Positions 1 through 9,300 of a DNA stretch of 64,000 bases are shown piece after piece (position 1 is the first letter of the stretch; the number at the start of each line of letters is the position of its first letter). This DNA is from Psychrobacillus vulpis. GTDB taxonomy: Bacteria; Bacillota; Bacilli; Bacillales_A; Planococcaceae. The stretch is from positions 190,716 through 254,715 of the forward strand of contig NZ_VDGI01000002.1 of assembly GCF_006861825.1 (NCBI RefSeq), in the 5' to 3' direction. Under the pieces are notes generated by a model, which saw only the letters and a program-made list of their open reading frames with translations, searched no databases and was not told the DNA's origin. A program made the position numbers and the translations under genes.

Positions 1-42
1 TAAGTTGAGAAGACGGAAGCACTTCATAAATGATTTTAAAAG

Positions 43-82
43 GCCTGTAACTAGTTTTGAGAATAGTTACAGGCTTTCTTTT
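43..82. terminator. bidirectional intrinsic terminator
   Basis: An 11-bp perfect stem (GCCTGTAACTA at 43-53, TAGTTACAGGC at 64-74) is followed by a T-rich run on the + strand and by a T-run on the - strand as well. It lies just beyond the stop of the minus-strand gene at 81 and probably also ends a plus-strand transcript entering from outside the window. Confidence 0.85.
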
Positions 83-491
83 AGTTAGAAACATTATGAT
101 TTGTATTTTCCTGTTTAGCCGGGGATTCGTTGTTGTCTTCTTGGTAAGACTCTTTCATTTTGGGTAGTTTTTTTTGTTGCGATTTTGGAAAAGCTTGTTT
201 TGCTTCCGCTTTAGAATCTGGACTTTGAACTTTTTCAATATAATATTGAACACTATACATGGAGCCCTCTTCGACCATACGATTGTCGTCAGGATCGTTT
301 GGATCAGAGAAACCTGCTTTCGTCATTTGAGTTGGCTGATGCTTTCTCGAATCCATATAGGAAGACATTTTTGTTTTCGAATTTTTCATCGTCGTTTTCG
401 CTTTTTCTCTATTTTCCATTTTGTTGAAATACACGACAGCGAAGGCAACAAGCCCTCCGATTAACATGGAACGTTTTTTACCTTTTAGCAT
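81..491 (-). CDS. small membrane-anchored hypothetical protein
   Basis: About 136 residues. A short basic start (MLKGKKRS) leads into one hydrophobic segment (about residues 9-22, MLIGGLVAFAVVYF). The rest is long, hydrophilic and charged, rich in Lys, Gln, Glu, Asn and Ser, and likely disordered. This suggests a single-pass protein with one large polar tail. I chose the ATG at 491 because AGGAG sits about 8 nt upstream; GTG and ATG codons at 500 and 497 overlap that ribosome site. I do not recognise the family. It resembles YtxH-like small membrane proteins only in general layout. It is convergent with nothing and is followed immediately by a strong terminator, so it appears to be a single-gene unit. 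Confidence 0.7.
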   Translation of the reverse strand: MLKGKKRSMLIGGLVAFAVVYFNKMENREKAKTTMKNSKTKMSSYMDSRKHQPTQMTKAGFSDPNDPDDNRMVEEGSMYSVQYYIEKVQSPDSKAEAKQAFPKSQQKKLPKMKESYQEDNNESPAKQENTNHNVSN

Positions 492-571
492 CTTCATCAC
501 TCCTTTTACTTATTGTAATAGTGATACCCATTTAAAACTGTCACCAAACATTCACTCATTGATGTTTACTA

Positions 572-937
572 ATGACTAATAGTCAGAAAAAACTTATAAT
601 TTGTATGAGGAATGATAATGTAACTTTATTATGGGGTGAAAGATGGGATGGTATGAATGGGACGGAAAAAGATTTTGCAACGGAAGCATTTATTAATACA
701 CTTCCAAATGGATTAATTTATCGATATATGCGAAGAACTTTTGATATTGTAACGAATGGTGAGTACTCCAAGTTCCATGAGGAAAGTGGGTATGATCCAG
801 TTATGCACGATCCAATTGTAGCAAATTTGGCAAGTACAACTTTTAAGATACCGGAGTGGCTTGCTTTAGAGATTTACGAAGAGACGGAAGTAGCGATAGC
901 CAGATATCATTTTAAACGGAAGAATCCAACGGTATAA
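572..937 (+). CDS. hypothetical protein, 121 aa
   Basis: A small soluble, acidic-basic mixed protein with no signal peptide or membrane segment. Tryptophan and aromatic residues are frequent (LLWGERWDGMNG, IYRYMRRTFDI, IPEWLALEIYEE). I do not recognise it and assign no function. No convincing ribosome site precedes the ATG at 572; the next in-frame ATG, at 605, is no better, so the start is uncertain. It is followed within 30 bases by a bidirectional terminator shared with the convergent sigma-like gene. Codon use looks like that of its neighbours, which supports a real gene. Confidence 0.6.
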   Translation: MTNSQKKLIICMRNDNVTLLWGERWDGMNGTEKDFATEAFINTLPNGLIYRYMRRTFDIVTNGEYSKFHEESGYDPVMHDPIVANLASTTFKIPEWLALEIYEETEVAIARYHFKRKNPTV

Positions 938-963
938 TTGTATAACTTTTGCTAAATTATAGA

Positions 964-1004
964 AAAGCAATTCCTGTAGTTACTTTATACAGGAATAGCT
1001 TTTA
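964..1004. terminator. bidirectional intrinsic terminator between convergent genes
   Basis: AAAGC plus ATTCCTGTA pairs with TACAGGAAT plus GCTTT around a short loop, with A-rich and T-rich flanks on both sides. It separates the 121-aa gene from the convergent sigma-like gene. Confidence 0.8.
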
Positions 1005-1036
1005 TGCATTATGGATATCTTGCAAAAAGCATTTTA

Positions 1037-1519
1037 CTACTTTTGCTTCATATCCTCCCTCAGCTTCTTCAACATTCTTTCTCTTCTTTTCTTAATGCCA
1101 GGAATAGAAATTCCAGCGCGTATTGCAGCTTGTTGGAGAGAGATTCCTTCAACAAAAATCCAAAGAAGTAATTGGCGTTCGTTTAATGTCAGGTTCTCCA
1201 GAGCAAGCCCCAAGTCTTCATTTTGAATATGTCGGATTAAAACTTGTTCTAATAAGAAACTCAGTTTTTCATCCTCCATAGGGTTGATTGTTTCTTCAAA
1301 ATTTCTTTCTCTCTTGAGTTCATCTAGTATTGCACCGTACATGAAGCGATATGCATATGGTGCGAAGTCTCCTCTTGTTTCATCATATCTTACCCATGCT
1401 TTCCACAATGCTATTCTTCCTGCTTGTTTATATAGCTCGTGATTTTTGTATATGTGTAATTTTCGAATACAGGCAGAAATCATCGGTTCGTATTGTGTCA
1501 GAATTTCATCAAATGTCAT
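1037..1519 (-). CDS. short sigma-70-like factor (SigH/ComX type)
   Basis: A 160-residue protein with two recognisable sigma-70 parts. Residues about 5-75 match region 2 (YEPMISACIRKL, IALWKAWVRYD, FAPYAYRFMYGAILDELKRE), the core-binding and -10-recognition helices. Residues about 105-157 match region 4 (LTLNERQLLLWIFVEGISLQ, then a helix-turn-helix and a basic tail). Region 3 and region 1.1 are absent. This is the size and layout of minimal sigma factors such as streptococcal ComX, staphylococcal SigH or phage-like Xpf. It is divergent from comK across 324 bases, which suggests a competence link, but this is inference from position. The ribosome site (AAAGGA) is rather far upstream of the ATG, so expression may be low. 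ECF factors are an alternative, but region 2 reads closer to SigH/ComX-like proteins. Confidence 0.75.
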   Translation of the reverse strand: MTFDEILTQYEPMISACIRKLHIYKNHELYKQAGRIALWKAWVRYDETRGDFAPYAYRFMYGAILDELKRERNFEETINPMEDEKLSFLLEQVLIRHIQNEDLGLALENLTLNERQLLLWIFVEGISLQQAAIRAGISIPGIKKRRERMLKKLREDMKQK

Positions 1520-1843
1520 CCAAATGCTATCCTTTGGAGTCGTGCACGATTCGTTTATTCCTAGGTAGCAAAAGCATAATGGGTTTTATCATTGTTATCG
1601 AATAAGCAAAAAGGCTAGTTACTTAGAAAGAATCGTGCATGTATTTTAGAAAAATTAGTCGTTTCGTAAGTAGATATGTCAGATTCCTTATTAAATTACA
1701 TTATTGGAAATGTTTAGGGTATAAAATTGGTAATACAACCATAAAATTTCACATAATTACATATTTTCAGTATATTTAGACTATACAATAATATGAAAAT
1801 TTGGTAGTATATATCCAAACGAGACGAAAAGGGGGATTTTTTT
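1520..1843. promoter_or_regulatory. divergent control region of sigma-like gene and comK
   Basis: This 324-base stretch has no credible gene. It contains a perfect 10-bp inverted repeat (TGCACGATTC at 1543-1552, GAATCGTGCA at 1630-1639) separated by 77 bases, and is otherwise very AT-rich. AAAA/TTTT-type boxes of the kind bound by ComK occur (for example around 1652-1665), but in DNA this AT-rich they are not diagnostic. No consensus sigma-A promoter for comK could be placed with confidence. Confidence 0.5.
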
Positions 1844-2368
1844 ATGATGAACTGTGATTCTAATTTAATTGACGATCGAGCATTGATGATTGAATCTGTT
1901 TTTACAGATGGTTATAAATCGAAAATCACTACAACCCATGGAATCTATTATTCCAAAATGGCCGTCCTTCATTTACTTAATAATGCATGTATACGATATG
2001 CTTCGACATTAGAAGGGCGTATTCAAGGAACTAAACAGCTTATGGATTTTCAAAATAAATCACCAATACTTATCGAACCTAATAAGATTGCCGCATTTCC
2101 AACAATGTCCTACAAAAATATAGAATGTGTTTGGATCTTTAATCATCGCTTTCACGTAGAAGAACTAGGGAAGGGAAAGTCACGTGTGACATTTAGTAAT
2201 GGTATGTATAGCATAGTGAATGCTTCTAAAAGTGTTCTATTAAAACAACAACAACGACTCCACTCCCTTCAAAACATGTACAATATTATCCATCATGAAA
2301 AGAAAACATACATAGGTAATGATCCTATAGTAAAATCTCAATCATCTTCAAGTGATATAAAGAAGTAG
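1844..2368 (+). CDS. comK: competence transcription factor ComK
   Basis: A 174-residue ComK-family protein. The family's central blocks are visible: HGIYYSKMAVLHLLNNACIR, then TLEGRIQGTK, then the proline block KSPILIEPNKIAAFPTMSYK with ECVWIF following. ComK is the master activator of late competence genes; it binds paired AT-rich boxes and switches on DNA uptake and recombination genes and its own promoter. The C-terminal tail after about residue 150 is polar and variable, as usual. GGGGG about 8 nt upstream serves as ribosome site for the first of two adjacent ATGs. It sits alone, opposite the sigma-like gene, and ends at a strong terminator. In Bacillus subtilis ComK is limited by MecA/ClpC proteolysis; nothing in this window speaks to that. 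Confidence 0.88.
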   Translation: MMNCDSNLIDDRALMIESVFTDGYKSKITTTHGIYYSKMAVLHLLNNACIRYASTLEGRIQGTKQLMDFQNKSPILIEPNKIAAFPTMSYKNIECVWIFNHRFHVEELGKGKSRVTFSNGMYSIVNASKSVLLKQQQRLHSLQNMYNIIHHEKKTYIGNDPIVKSQSSSSDIKK

Positions 2369-2431
2369 AGTTTCCAACGATAATTACATCTTTCATTTGT
2401 TCAGCCATACTCAGAATTTCATAGAGACAAC

Positions 2432-2486
2432 AAAAAAGCTGCCTCACTAAGTTGATACAAGAATCGACTTAGTGAGGAGCTTTTTA
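2432..2486 (+). terminator. intrinsic terminator of comK
   Basis: A long stem (CCTCACTAAGT with ACTTAGTGAGG, extended by AGCT and A/T pairs) ends in TTTTT. It lies about 65 bases past the comK stop and has A-rich 5' flanks, so it may also work for the convergent gene at 2557. Confidence 0.85.
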
Positions 2487-2556
2487 TTGTTAAATCAAAT
2501 AAATTAGTAAAAGTTAAAGTAAGAAGGCTACAAACAAAGCAACTCTTTCGATTTCT

Positions 2557-3303
2557 TTAAAAAAAGAATTTCATAAAACCAAAATATTCTCTAGCCGTTG
2601 AATCCGCAATAAAAGTCACAAATAATATAAATAGAATCGTAAATGTAGCAATGTACAGTATAAATCCGTATAGTGGGTCAGCACCAGTTGGGTTTTTTAT
2701 TAGTAAATAACTAATTACATAAAGTGGCAGAATAAAAATAGCTAAAAGAAGACATATCGTTAAAATTGTGTTCCCATAGGTAAACGATTTTACTAGCATA
2801 AGTAAGATAGATACTATAACTCCGATATTAAGTAATGATAGGTGACCTCCATAAAAACTGATAATAGCTTTAAGTTTATACTGTGGGCCAAAGAAATTAT
2901 TGATGAGAAAAAGAGAAAGTACGAGGATACAAATCATAAAGAATGTAAGAAAAAATACTTCTAGAAAGAAGGATAAAAAACTTGGTGAATTGCTCCAATA
3001 TAGATCCTTCGTAATCAAAAATAACGACATCGAAAAAAGTACTGTAAATAAAACGATACTAATTAGACTACTAGTTAGTTCTGATTCTCCACGATTGAAA
3101 GCAACAGAAGGTTTTTTTAGTTGTTGCACAAAATAGACGATATATTTTTTTGATTTCTTTTTAATATTTTCTACATATACGTTTGGTTCTACCGATTTTG
3201 GTTCTATTGTGTCTGTAACTATTAGAGGTTCTGCAAATTTAGTTCCACATTTACTGCAATAATTACCTACAGCTTGTTCGTGGCCGCAATTTAAACATTT
3301 CAA
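2557..3303 (-). CDS. zinc-ribbon integral membrane protein
   Basis: A 248-residue protein. The N-terminus is a zinc ribbon with two CxxC pairs (CLNCGH at residues 3-8 and CSKCG at 16-20). A polar linker to about residue 75 follows, then about six hydrophobic helices (for example LISIVLFTVLFSMSLFLI, FFLTFFMICILVLSLFLI, GFILYIATFTILFILFVTFI). The start is a TTG at 3303 with AAAGGGGGA about 8 nt upstream, which places the ribbon at the extreme N-terminus as in relatives. Such proteins (DUF6574/YIP1-like families) are widespread in Bacillales, and their role is unknown. No catalytic motif is visible. It is monocistronic and convergent with comK. Confidence 0.75.
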   Translation of the reverse strand: MKCLNCGHEQAVGNYCSKCGTKFAEPLIVTDTIEPKSVEPNVYVENIKKKSKKYIVYFVQQLKKPSVAFNRGESELTSSLISIVLFTVLFSMSLFLITKDLYWSNSPSFLSFFLEVFFLTFFMICILVLSLFLINNFFGPQYKLKAIISFYGGHLSLLNIGVIVSILLMLVKSFTYGNTILTICLLLAIFILPLYVISYLLIKNPTGADPLYGFILYIATFTILFILFVTFIADSTAREYFGFMKFFF

Positions 3304-3628
3304 AATAAATTCCCCCTTTATTAATTTTTTTAGTAAGCATTATTGTACTGATTATATGTATTGTATTAATCTTATATTCTTTGAATTTCCTTAGAGGAGA
3401 ATGCTACTCTCCCAGTAAATCTTTTAGGGGAAATGCCTTTTTTATTGTTAAAACAAAATAGTGCCCCTCTAGCAAAAAGTGTTTTACAATTTTTTGCATT
3501 TTTCGTGTTGAACTATATTATTTTTCCTTATTTTTAAATAGCTGCTTATTATTCTATTTAATTTATTCATATATTTATGCTGTTTTAAATAGGATAAGCG
3601 AACAGCTAATTAATATAGGAGGGAAACT
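3304..3628. other. 325-base AT-rich spacer upstream of the nucleotidase gene
   Basis: No gene is seen. A small GGAGA-N7-TCTCC hairpin (3396-3412) lies in it. The last 150 bases are very AT-rich and presumably hold the promoter of the 5'-nucleotidase gene, but no clean -35/-10 pair could be fixed. No Pho-box-like repeat series was recognised. Confidence 0.4.
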
Positions 3629-6301
3629 ATGAAAAAGAATACGATGAAAAAATCTGTAATTGCAACGGTTCTTGCAACGTCCCTATTAACTTCTACAAGT
3701 GTTAGTTTTGCTAATAATTCATTGCAAGATATTGTAGATCAAGCGAGAAAAGATTTGAAAGAGGCAGCTTATGCTTATGTAGTACCATCTCAAAATGGAA
3801 AACTTGCTACAAGTTTGGATTTGTATCCAGCATTGAATACTGCAAAAGTAAATTATCAAAAAGCAAGAAATGCAATATTGAAATCGGATGCAAAAAATAA
3901 GGATGCTTTGTTAAAAGATTTAGATGACTTATATAACGAAAGAATTACAAAAGGAGTTATCCCATATATTGACGCTTACAATTATGCGGACAAGTATTTA
4001 ACACCAATAATGGCTGATATTAAGAAAGCGGAAACAGAAAAAGGTTGGGCTAAAGTGGAGACATTATATCATAAGCTATCTGTTCAATTAAAAAGCCGTA
4101 CTGCTATTCTCTACCGTTTTACAGGAAAAGATGCGAGGGATTTATTATTAAAACAATACAAAGATCCAGCAAATCTCAAGCGTGATCAGTTAATGGTTCC
4201 TGTAACCGTTTATATGAAAGTGAAGGAAGCGGAAAGGTTACTAGCAGCTGGAAGACAAGCTGATGCTATTAGAGTTCTGGAAACTATTAAACCTTTACTT
4301 TATAGATTGCCACCTACAACTAATATGCCAATGGTGAAAGAGTTACTTGAAGAACTAGAAATGGTAAGTAAAAAAGCAGGAGTTGAAATAATAACACCTA
4401 CTACTCCTCCAACTACTGGTGGTGGAGGAAGTAGTGGAGGCGGTAACAGTGGTGGTGGCAACAATAGTTCTAACTTTAAATTATCATTGATGCATACAAA
4501 TGATACACATGCAAACTTGGACAATGTAGCGAAGCGTGTTACAGCTGTAAAAGACGTTCGTAAAGCGAAACCATCTGCATTGTTAATAGATGCAGGAGAT
4601 GTATTCTCCGGAACTTTATATTTTAATGAATTCAAAGGACAAGCGGATATAGAATTTATGAATTTAATGAAATACGATGTGATGACTCTTGGAAACCACG
4701 AATTTGATCTTGGGTCAAGTACGGAAGGTCATAAAGCATTAGCCGATTTTATTAAAAAAGCTAATTTTCCAATTGTAAGCTCGAATGTTGATTTTTCAAA
4801 GGATGATACTTTCAAAGGATTATTTAATGTAAAAGTATCAACTAATGCGAAAAACAGTCAAATTTATAGTGGCATTATTAAAGTTGTAAACGGGCAAAAA
4901 GTAGGGTTGTTCGGCTTAACGACTGCAGAAACGAAAGATATTTCTAGTCCAGAGAAGGTGACGTTTACAGACTATGTGAAAGCAGCCCAAACAATGGTTG
5001 ACGAGTTCCAAAAACAAGGTGTAAACAAAGTGATTGCTGTTACTCATCTTGGTTATGATGATAATCCTGCGTATGACAATGACTTACAGTTAGCAGCAAA
5101 AGTAACAGGTATTGACGTAATTGTTGGTGGTCACAGCCATACAAAACTTGAGAAACCAGTTGTTGTAAACAAAGATCTAAATGGAAAAGCGAAAGACCCA
5201 ACAATTATTGTTCAAGCTTATCAATACAGTGAGTTTTTAGGAACGTTAGATGTAGAGTTCGATAAAAACGGAAAAGTAGTTAAGCACTCAGGAGAGTTAA
5301 TAAGCATTAATGCGAAACAAGAGGATGCTCAAGCGGCTGAATTATTGAAAAAATACTCATCTAAAATTGCAGACTTGAAAAATGAGCCAACTGGGGCAAC
5401 AGCTATTAATGCGCTAGAAAACCCTCGTACAGAGAGTAATAGCGTACGTAGAAATGAAACACCATTAGGGAATCTTATTACAGATGGTATGTTGAAAAAA
5501 GCGAAAGTGTATAACAAAGATGTCATCATGGCATTCCAAAATGGTGGAGGAATAAGAGCTGCTATTGATAAAGGTCCAATTACAGTAGGTGAAGTAATTA
5601 CAGTACTTCCATTTGGAAATACATTAGCGACTATAAAACTTACTGGAGCAGAATTAAAAGCAACATTTGAAACTAGTTTTAGAGATTACCCAAAAGAAAA
5701 TGGTGGATTCCTTCATATATCTGGAGCAAAAGTAGAATTTGATTCTTCGAAGCCAGTAGGTAAACGCGTAGTATCCATCGCTTATAAAGACACAGACGGC
5801 AATTTTGTTAATATCGAAGATACAAAAACGTACACAATTGCTACTAATGCATTCACTGCTAAGGGTGGAGACGGTTTCGATGTATTGAAAAAAGCATATG
5901 AAGAGGGAAGAGTTACTGATTTAGGGCTTTCTGATTGGGAAAACTTACGTGAACATATTGCAAGTATCGTAAACGTTGATCCGAAAGTGGAAGGGCGTAT
6001 TGTGGATGTTGCTGGACAAGAACCAGGTACTGAATTCCCTGGTGGTGAAGTGGCGCCAGAAGATTTCTCGGGTACACCAGAGGCACCAAAAGTGTACAAT
6101 GGCGACGTTACAGTATCACTAACAGATGTAACTAAACTTGAGAATGCAATTATTAAAGGAAATCTAATCCTAAAAGGTAGTCCAAGTGGAGATATTACTT
6201 TTTCCAATATTACAGTTGAAGGAAATGCAGATTTTTCTGGACTAAGTGGGAAAACATTAAACTTAGATGGACTAACAGTTGAAGGCGAAATGATTCTTTA
6301 A
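3629..6301 (+). CDS. secreted 5'-nucleotidase with SbsC-like wall-binding module
   Basis: An 890-residue exported enzyme that should remove phosphate from nucleotides outside the cell. Residues 1-29 are a signal peptide ending SVSFA. Residues about 30-255 form an all-helical domain resembling the wall-polymer-binding part of the S-layer protein SbsC; the same module occurs in the protein at 14362. A Gly/Ser-rich linker (about 258-280) follows. The calcineurin-like metallophosphatase domain starts at HTNDTHAN (about 288) with GNHEFD near 355 and GGHSHT near 500. The 5'-nucleotidase C-terminal domain holds FQNGGGIRAAI (about 635) and TNAFTAKGGDGFD (about 739). The last 70 residues are beta-rich. 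GGAGGG lies 8 nt upstream of the ATG. Its partner is the nuclease gene downstream. No LPXTG signal is seen, so anchoring probably relies on the helical domain. Confidence 0.9.
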   Translation: MKKNTMKKSVIATVLATSLLTSTSVSFANNSLQDIVDQARKDLKEAAYAYVVPSQNGKLATSLDLYPALNTAKVNYQKARNAILKSDAKNKDALLKDLDDLYNERITKGVIPYIDAYNYADKYLTPIMADIKKAETEKGWAKVETLYHKLSVQLKSRTAILYRFTGKDARDLLLKQYKDPANLKRDQLMVPVTVYMKVKEAERLLAAGRQADAIRVLETIKPLLYRLPPTTNMPMVKELLEELEMVSKKAGVEIITPTTPPTTGGGGSSGGGNSGGGNNSSNFKLSLMHTNDTHANLDNVAKRVTAVKDVRKAKPSALLIDAGDVFSGTLYFNEFKGQADIEFMNLMKYDVMTLGNHEFDLGSSTEGHKALADFIKKANFPIVSSNVDFSKDDTFKGLFNVKVSTNAKNSQIYSGIIKVVNGQKVGLFGLTTAETKDISSPEKVTFTDYVKAAQTMVDEFQKQGVNKVIAVTHLGYDDNPAYDNDLQLAAKVTGIDVIVGGHSHTKLEKPVVVNKDLNGKAKDPTIIVQAYQYSEFLGTLDVEFDKNGKVVKHSGELISINAKQEDAQAAELLKKYSSKIADLKNEPTGATAINALENPRTESNSVRRNETPLGNLITDGMLKKAKVYNKDVIMAFQNGGGIRAAIDKGPITVGEVITVLPFGNTLATIKLTGAELKATFETSFRDYPKENGGFLHISGAKVEFDSSKPVGKRVVSIAYKDTDGNFVNIEDTKTYTIATNAFTAKGGDGFDVLKKAYEEGRVTDLGLSDWENLREHIASIVNVDPKVEGRIVDVAGQEPGTEFPGGEVAPEDFSGTPEAPKVYNGDVTVSLTDVTKLENAIIKGNLILKGSPSGDITFSNITVEGNADFSGLSGKTLNLDGLTVEGEMIL

Positions 6302-6386
6302 TGCAGAGTAGCAAACTGCCTAAGCTTTTCATTTTTAATGATAATTGCGACACTGAAAATCCCTATATAAAAGGAGAATTGTTTAG

Positions 6387-9300
6387 ATGAGTAAAAGGAA
6401 TTGGAAAAAGCCTATAAACGCTTTTCTATCTGCTAGTTTAATAGCAAGTTTAATAATCCCAGGGATGCCAACTAAGGCTGTAGCTGCAACGAATGCGAGT
6501 GACTTGATTATTTCAGAGTATATAGAAGGTGGTGGAGAAAATAAGGCACTCGAGCTTTATAATGGCACAGGAAATGATATTAATTTAAAAGATTACACAT
6601 TAGAAATCTATTCAAATGGAGCATTAACTGCAAGTCAAACACTATCATTTGCGGAAACAGATGCAGTGGCTAATGGAGCAACATATGTTTTAGTTAAAGA
6701 TCATAGTAATACAGATGCAACTTTAAAAAGTAAGGCAAATAAGCTAAACTCGACTGTTATTAATTTTAACGGTGATGACCCTATTGTACTAAGAAAAAAT
6801 GGTACAGTGGTGGATTCCATTGGACAGATTGGAAAGAGAATTGAGAATTTAAAAGATATTACTCTAGTACGTAATAGCAATGTTACTACTGGTGATACAA
6901 ATCCAGAGGATGCATTCGAACCATCTGCAGAGTGGGGAAAATATCCAAAGGACACTTTTGATTATTTAGCCTCGCACATAATGGATAGTGATGATCCTGG
7001 CCCAGTAGAAACTAAAGTTGAAGCTGTAACAGTGTCTTTACCATCTTCAAGTGTTCCATCGGGGACGGAAATTACATTATCTACAAACACTAAAGAAGCT
7101 ACGATTTATTATACGGTAGATGAATCGGATCCAACTAACTCCAGCTCACGTTCTGAATATTTAAATCCTATTGTAATTGATAAAGATATGACGATTAAGG
7201 CAATTGCTATGAAAGATGGATTAGATAACAGTGAAATTGCAGAGTTTACTTATACTATAACAAGTGAATCTGAGGTCCTGTCAATTGCAGATGCTCGTGC
7301 ACTTAAAGAAGGTGAAGTAAAAGTAAAAGGTATTGTCACTGCATTATTAAAAAATACTCTCCATTTTCAAGATGAGACAGGTGCACTCGCTGTTTTTCCA
7401 AAATCATCATTAAATGTTCAGCTTGGTGATGAAATTATTGTTATGGGTACTTTATCTGAATATAATGGCTTATTACAATTACAAACAGCAAAACTTGTAG
7501 GAGAACCAGTATCAAAGACAGTACCAAATCCAATAGAACTTACAGGTGCTGAAGTTAATGAAGAAAATGAATCTAAACTGGCAAAAGTAAATAATGTAAT
7601 AATATCTGGTGCTGCTCCAAATTACACAGGTAAGGATGCACAAGGAACACAATTTGTTGTCCGTGATGAAAATAGTAACTTAGGATTAGTAGCGGGTACA
7701 AAATATGAATCTATCACTGGAATTGTCCAAGAATTTAATGGTACCTATCAAATCATCCCTCGCTCAATGCAAGATATCGTCGCTGATAGTTCAACCATTC
7801 AACCAGTTGTAGCAAATCCTACTAGCGGTACATTTGTGGGAAGTACAACTGTAACTTTATCAACAACTACTGCAGGAGCAGAAATTTACTACACATTAGA
7901 TGGTAAAGAGCCAACAAAAAATAGCACAAAATATACAACATCTATAGTGATTGATCAAGATACAACAATCAAAGCAATAGTAATCACATCAAAAGGCTCT
8001 TCTGAAGTAAAGACTTTCGAATACAAAATTACGAATAGTTTACAAATACATGATATTCAAGGAGCGGGACATACCACTTCTTTTAATAATCAAACAGTTC
8101 AAGGAATTGAAGGGATAGTAACTTATTCATTCACACTTAATGGCTCAACTTATTACCACATTCAAACACCAGATGAATTAGCGGATAACAATCCTAATAC
8201 TTCCGAGGCTATTTTACTTTATAGTGGTAGCAAAGCTTGGCCAATTCAAGTTGGAGACTTAGTTTCGGTAACTGGAAAAGTAAGTGAGTTTGCTTATGAT
8301 GGATATTCAGATAGACAAGAAACAGACCTAAAGACTACTCAAATTAATGTTCGAAATGACCAAGGTGGATCAGTTGTTGTAGTTAAAAGTGGTATAGCTT
8401 TACCAGCTCCAATTATCATCGATGAAACAAATATGGCATTAGAGGCAATAGACAGTGACAATCTAACTGTATTTAATCCAACTGAGGACGCAATTGATTT
8501 CTGGGAAAGTATTGAAGGAATGCGTGTACAAGTTGGGAATGTGAAAGCAGTAGCACCACAAGAGCACGGAGATTTAATTACTGTTTTAGAAAATGCTCCA
8601 ACGAATTCACTTCATGGTGGAGTATTGTATGAAGAAGGAAACCAAAATCCAAATCGTATTCAATTCCGTTTAGAACCTAATGGACCTGGTCGTGATTTTG
8701 AAGTGGCAACGGGTGATAAATTTACTGGTCCGATTACTGGAGTAGTAGGTTATTCATTCCAAAACTTCAAAATCTATGTTTCCTTAGACTCTATGAAGGC
8801 TGCTCATAAGAAAGGAGCAGCTACACCAGAAAAAACAACAATTGTTAAAGCAGATGACAAGTTAACAATTGCTTCTTATAACTTAGAGAACTTTTCGAAC
8901 AATAAAACATCAACTTCGGACGACAAAGCGCGTAAATTAGCAAGAGCTATTGCTACTGATATGCAAAGTCCTGATATTGTTGGAGTAACAGAAGTTCAAG
9001 ATAATAACGGTGAGAGTACAGGAAATTCTGCAGCAGATCAAAGTTATGCAAGATTAATTGCAGCTATTAAAGCAGCAGGTGGGGTAGAGTATAAATACGT
9101 AAATATCGACCCAGAGAATAATCAAGACGGTGGTGCACCAAATGCAAATATTCGAGTTGGTTTCCTTTACAATCCAGCACGAGTATCATTAACTCCAGGT
9201 ATTTCAGCTGGTAATGCAACAACTGCAGTTGGTTACGAAGATGGTAAGTTAACATTAAATCCAGGTAGAATTGACCCAACTAATAGCGCATTTAATAGCA

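Noticed and set aside
1-33. Tail of an upstream plus-strand gene
   Set aside because: Stop codons occur in or near this stretch in the possible frames, and nothing recognisable can be read from 30 bases; a TAA at 1-3 may be its end but cannot be shown.
4300-4635. Proline-rich minus-strand open frame
   Set aside because: It is the antisense of the Gly/Ser linker and phosphatase start of the nucleotidase gene.
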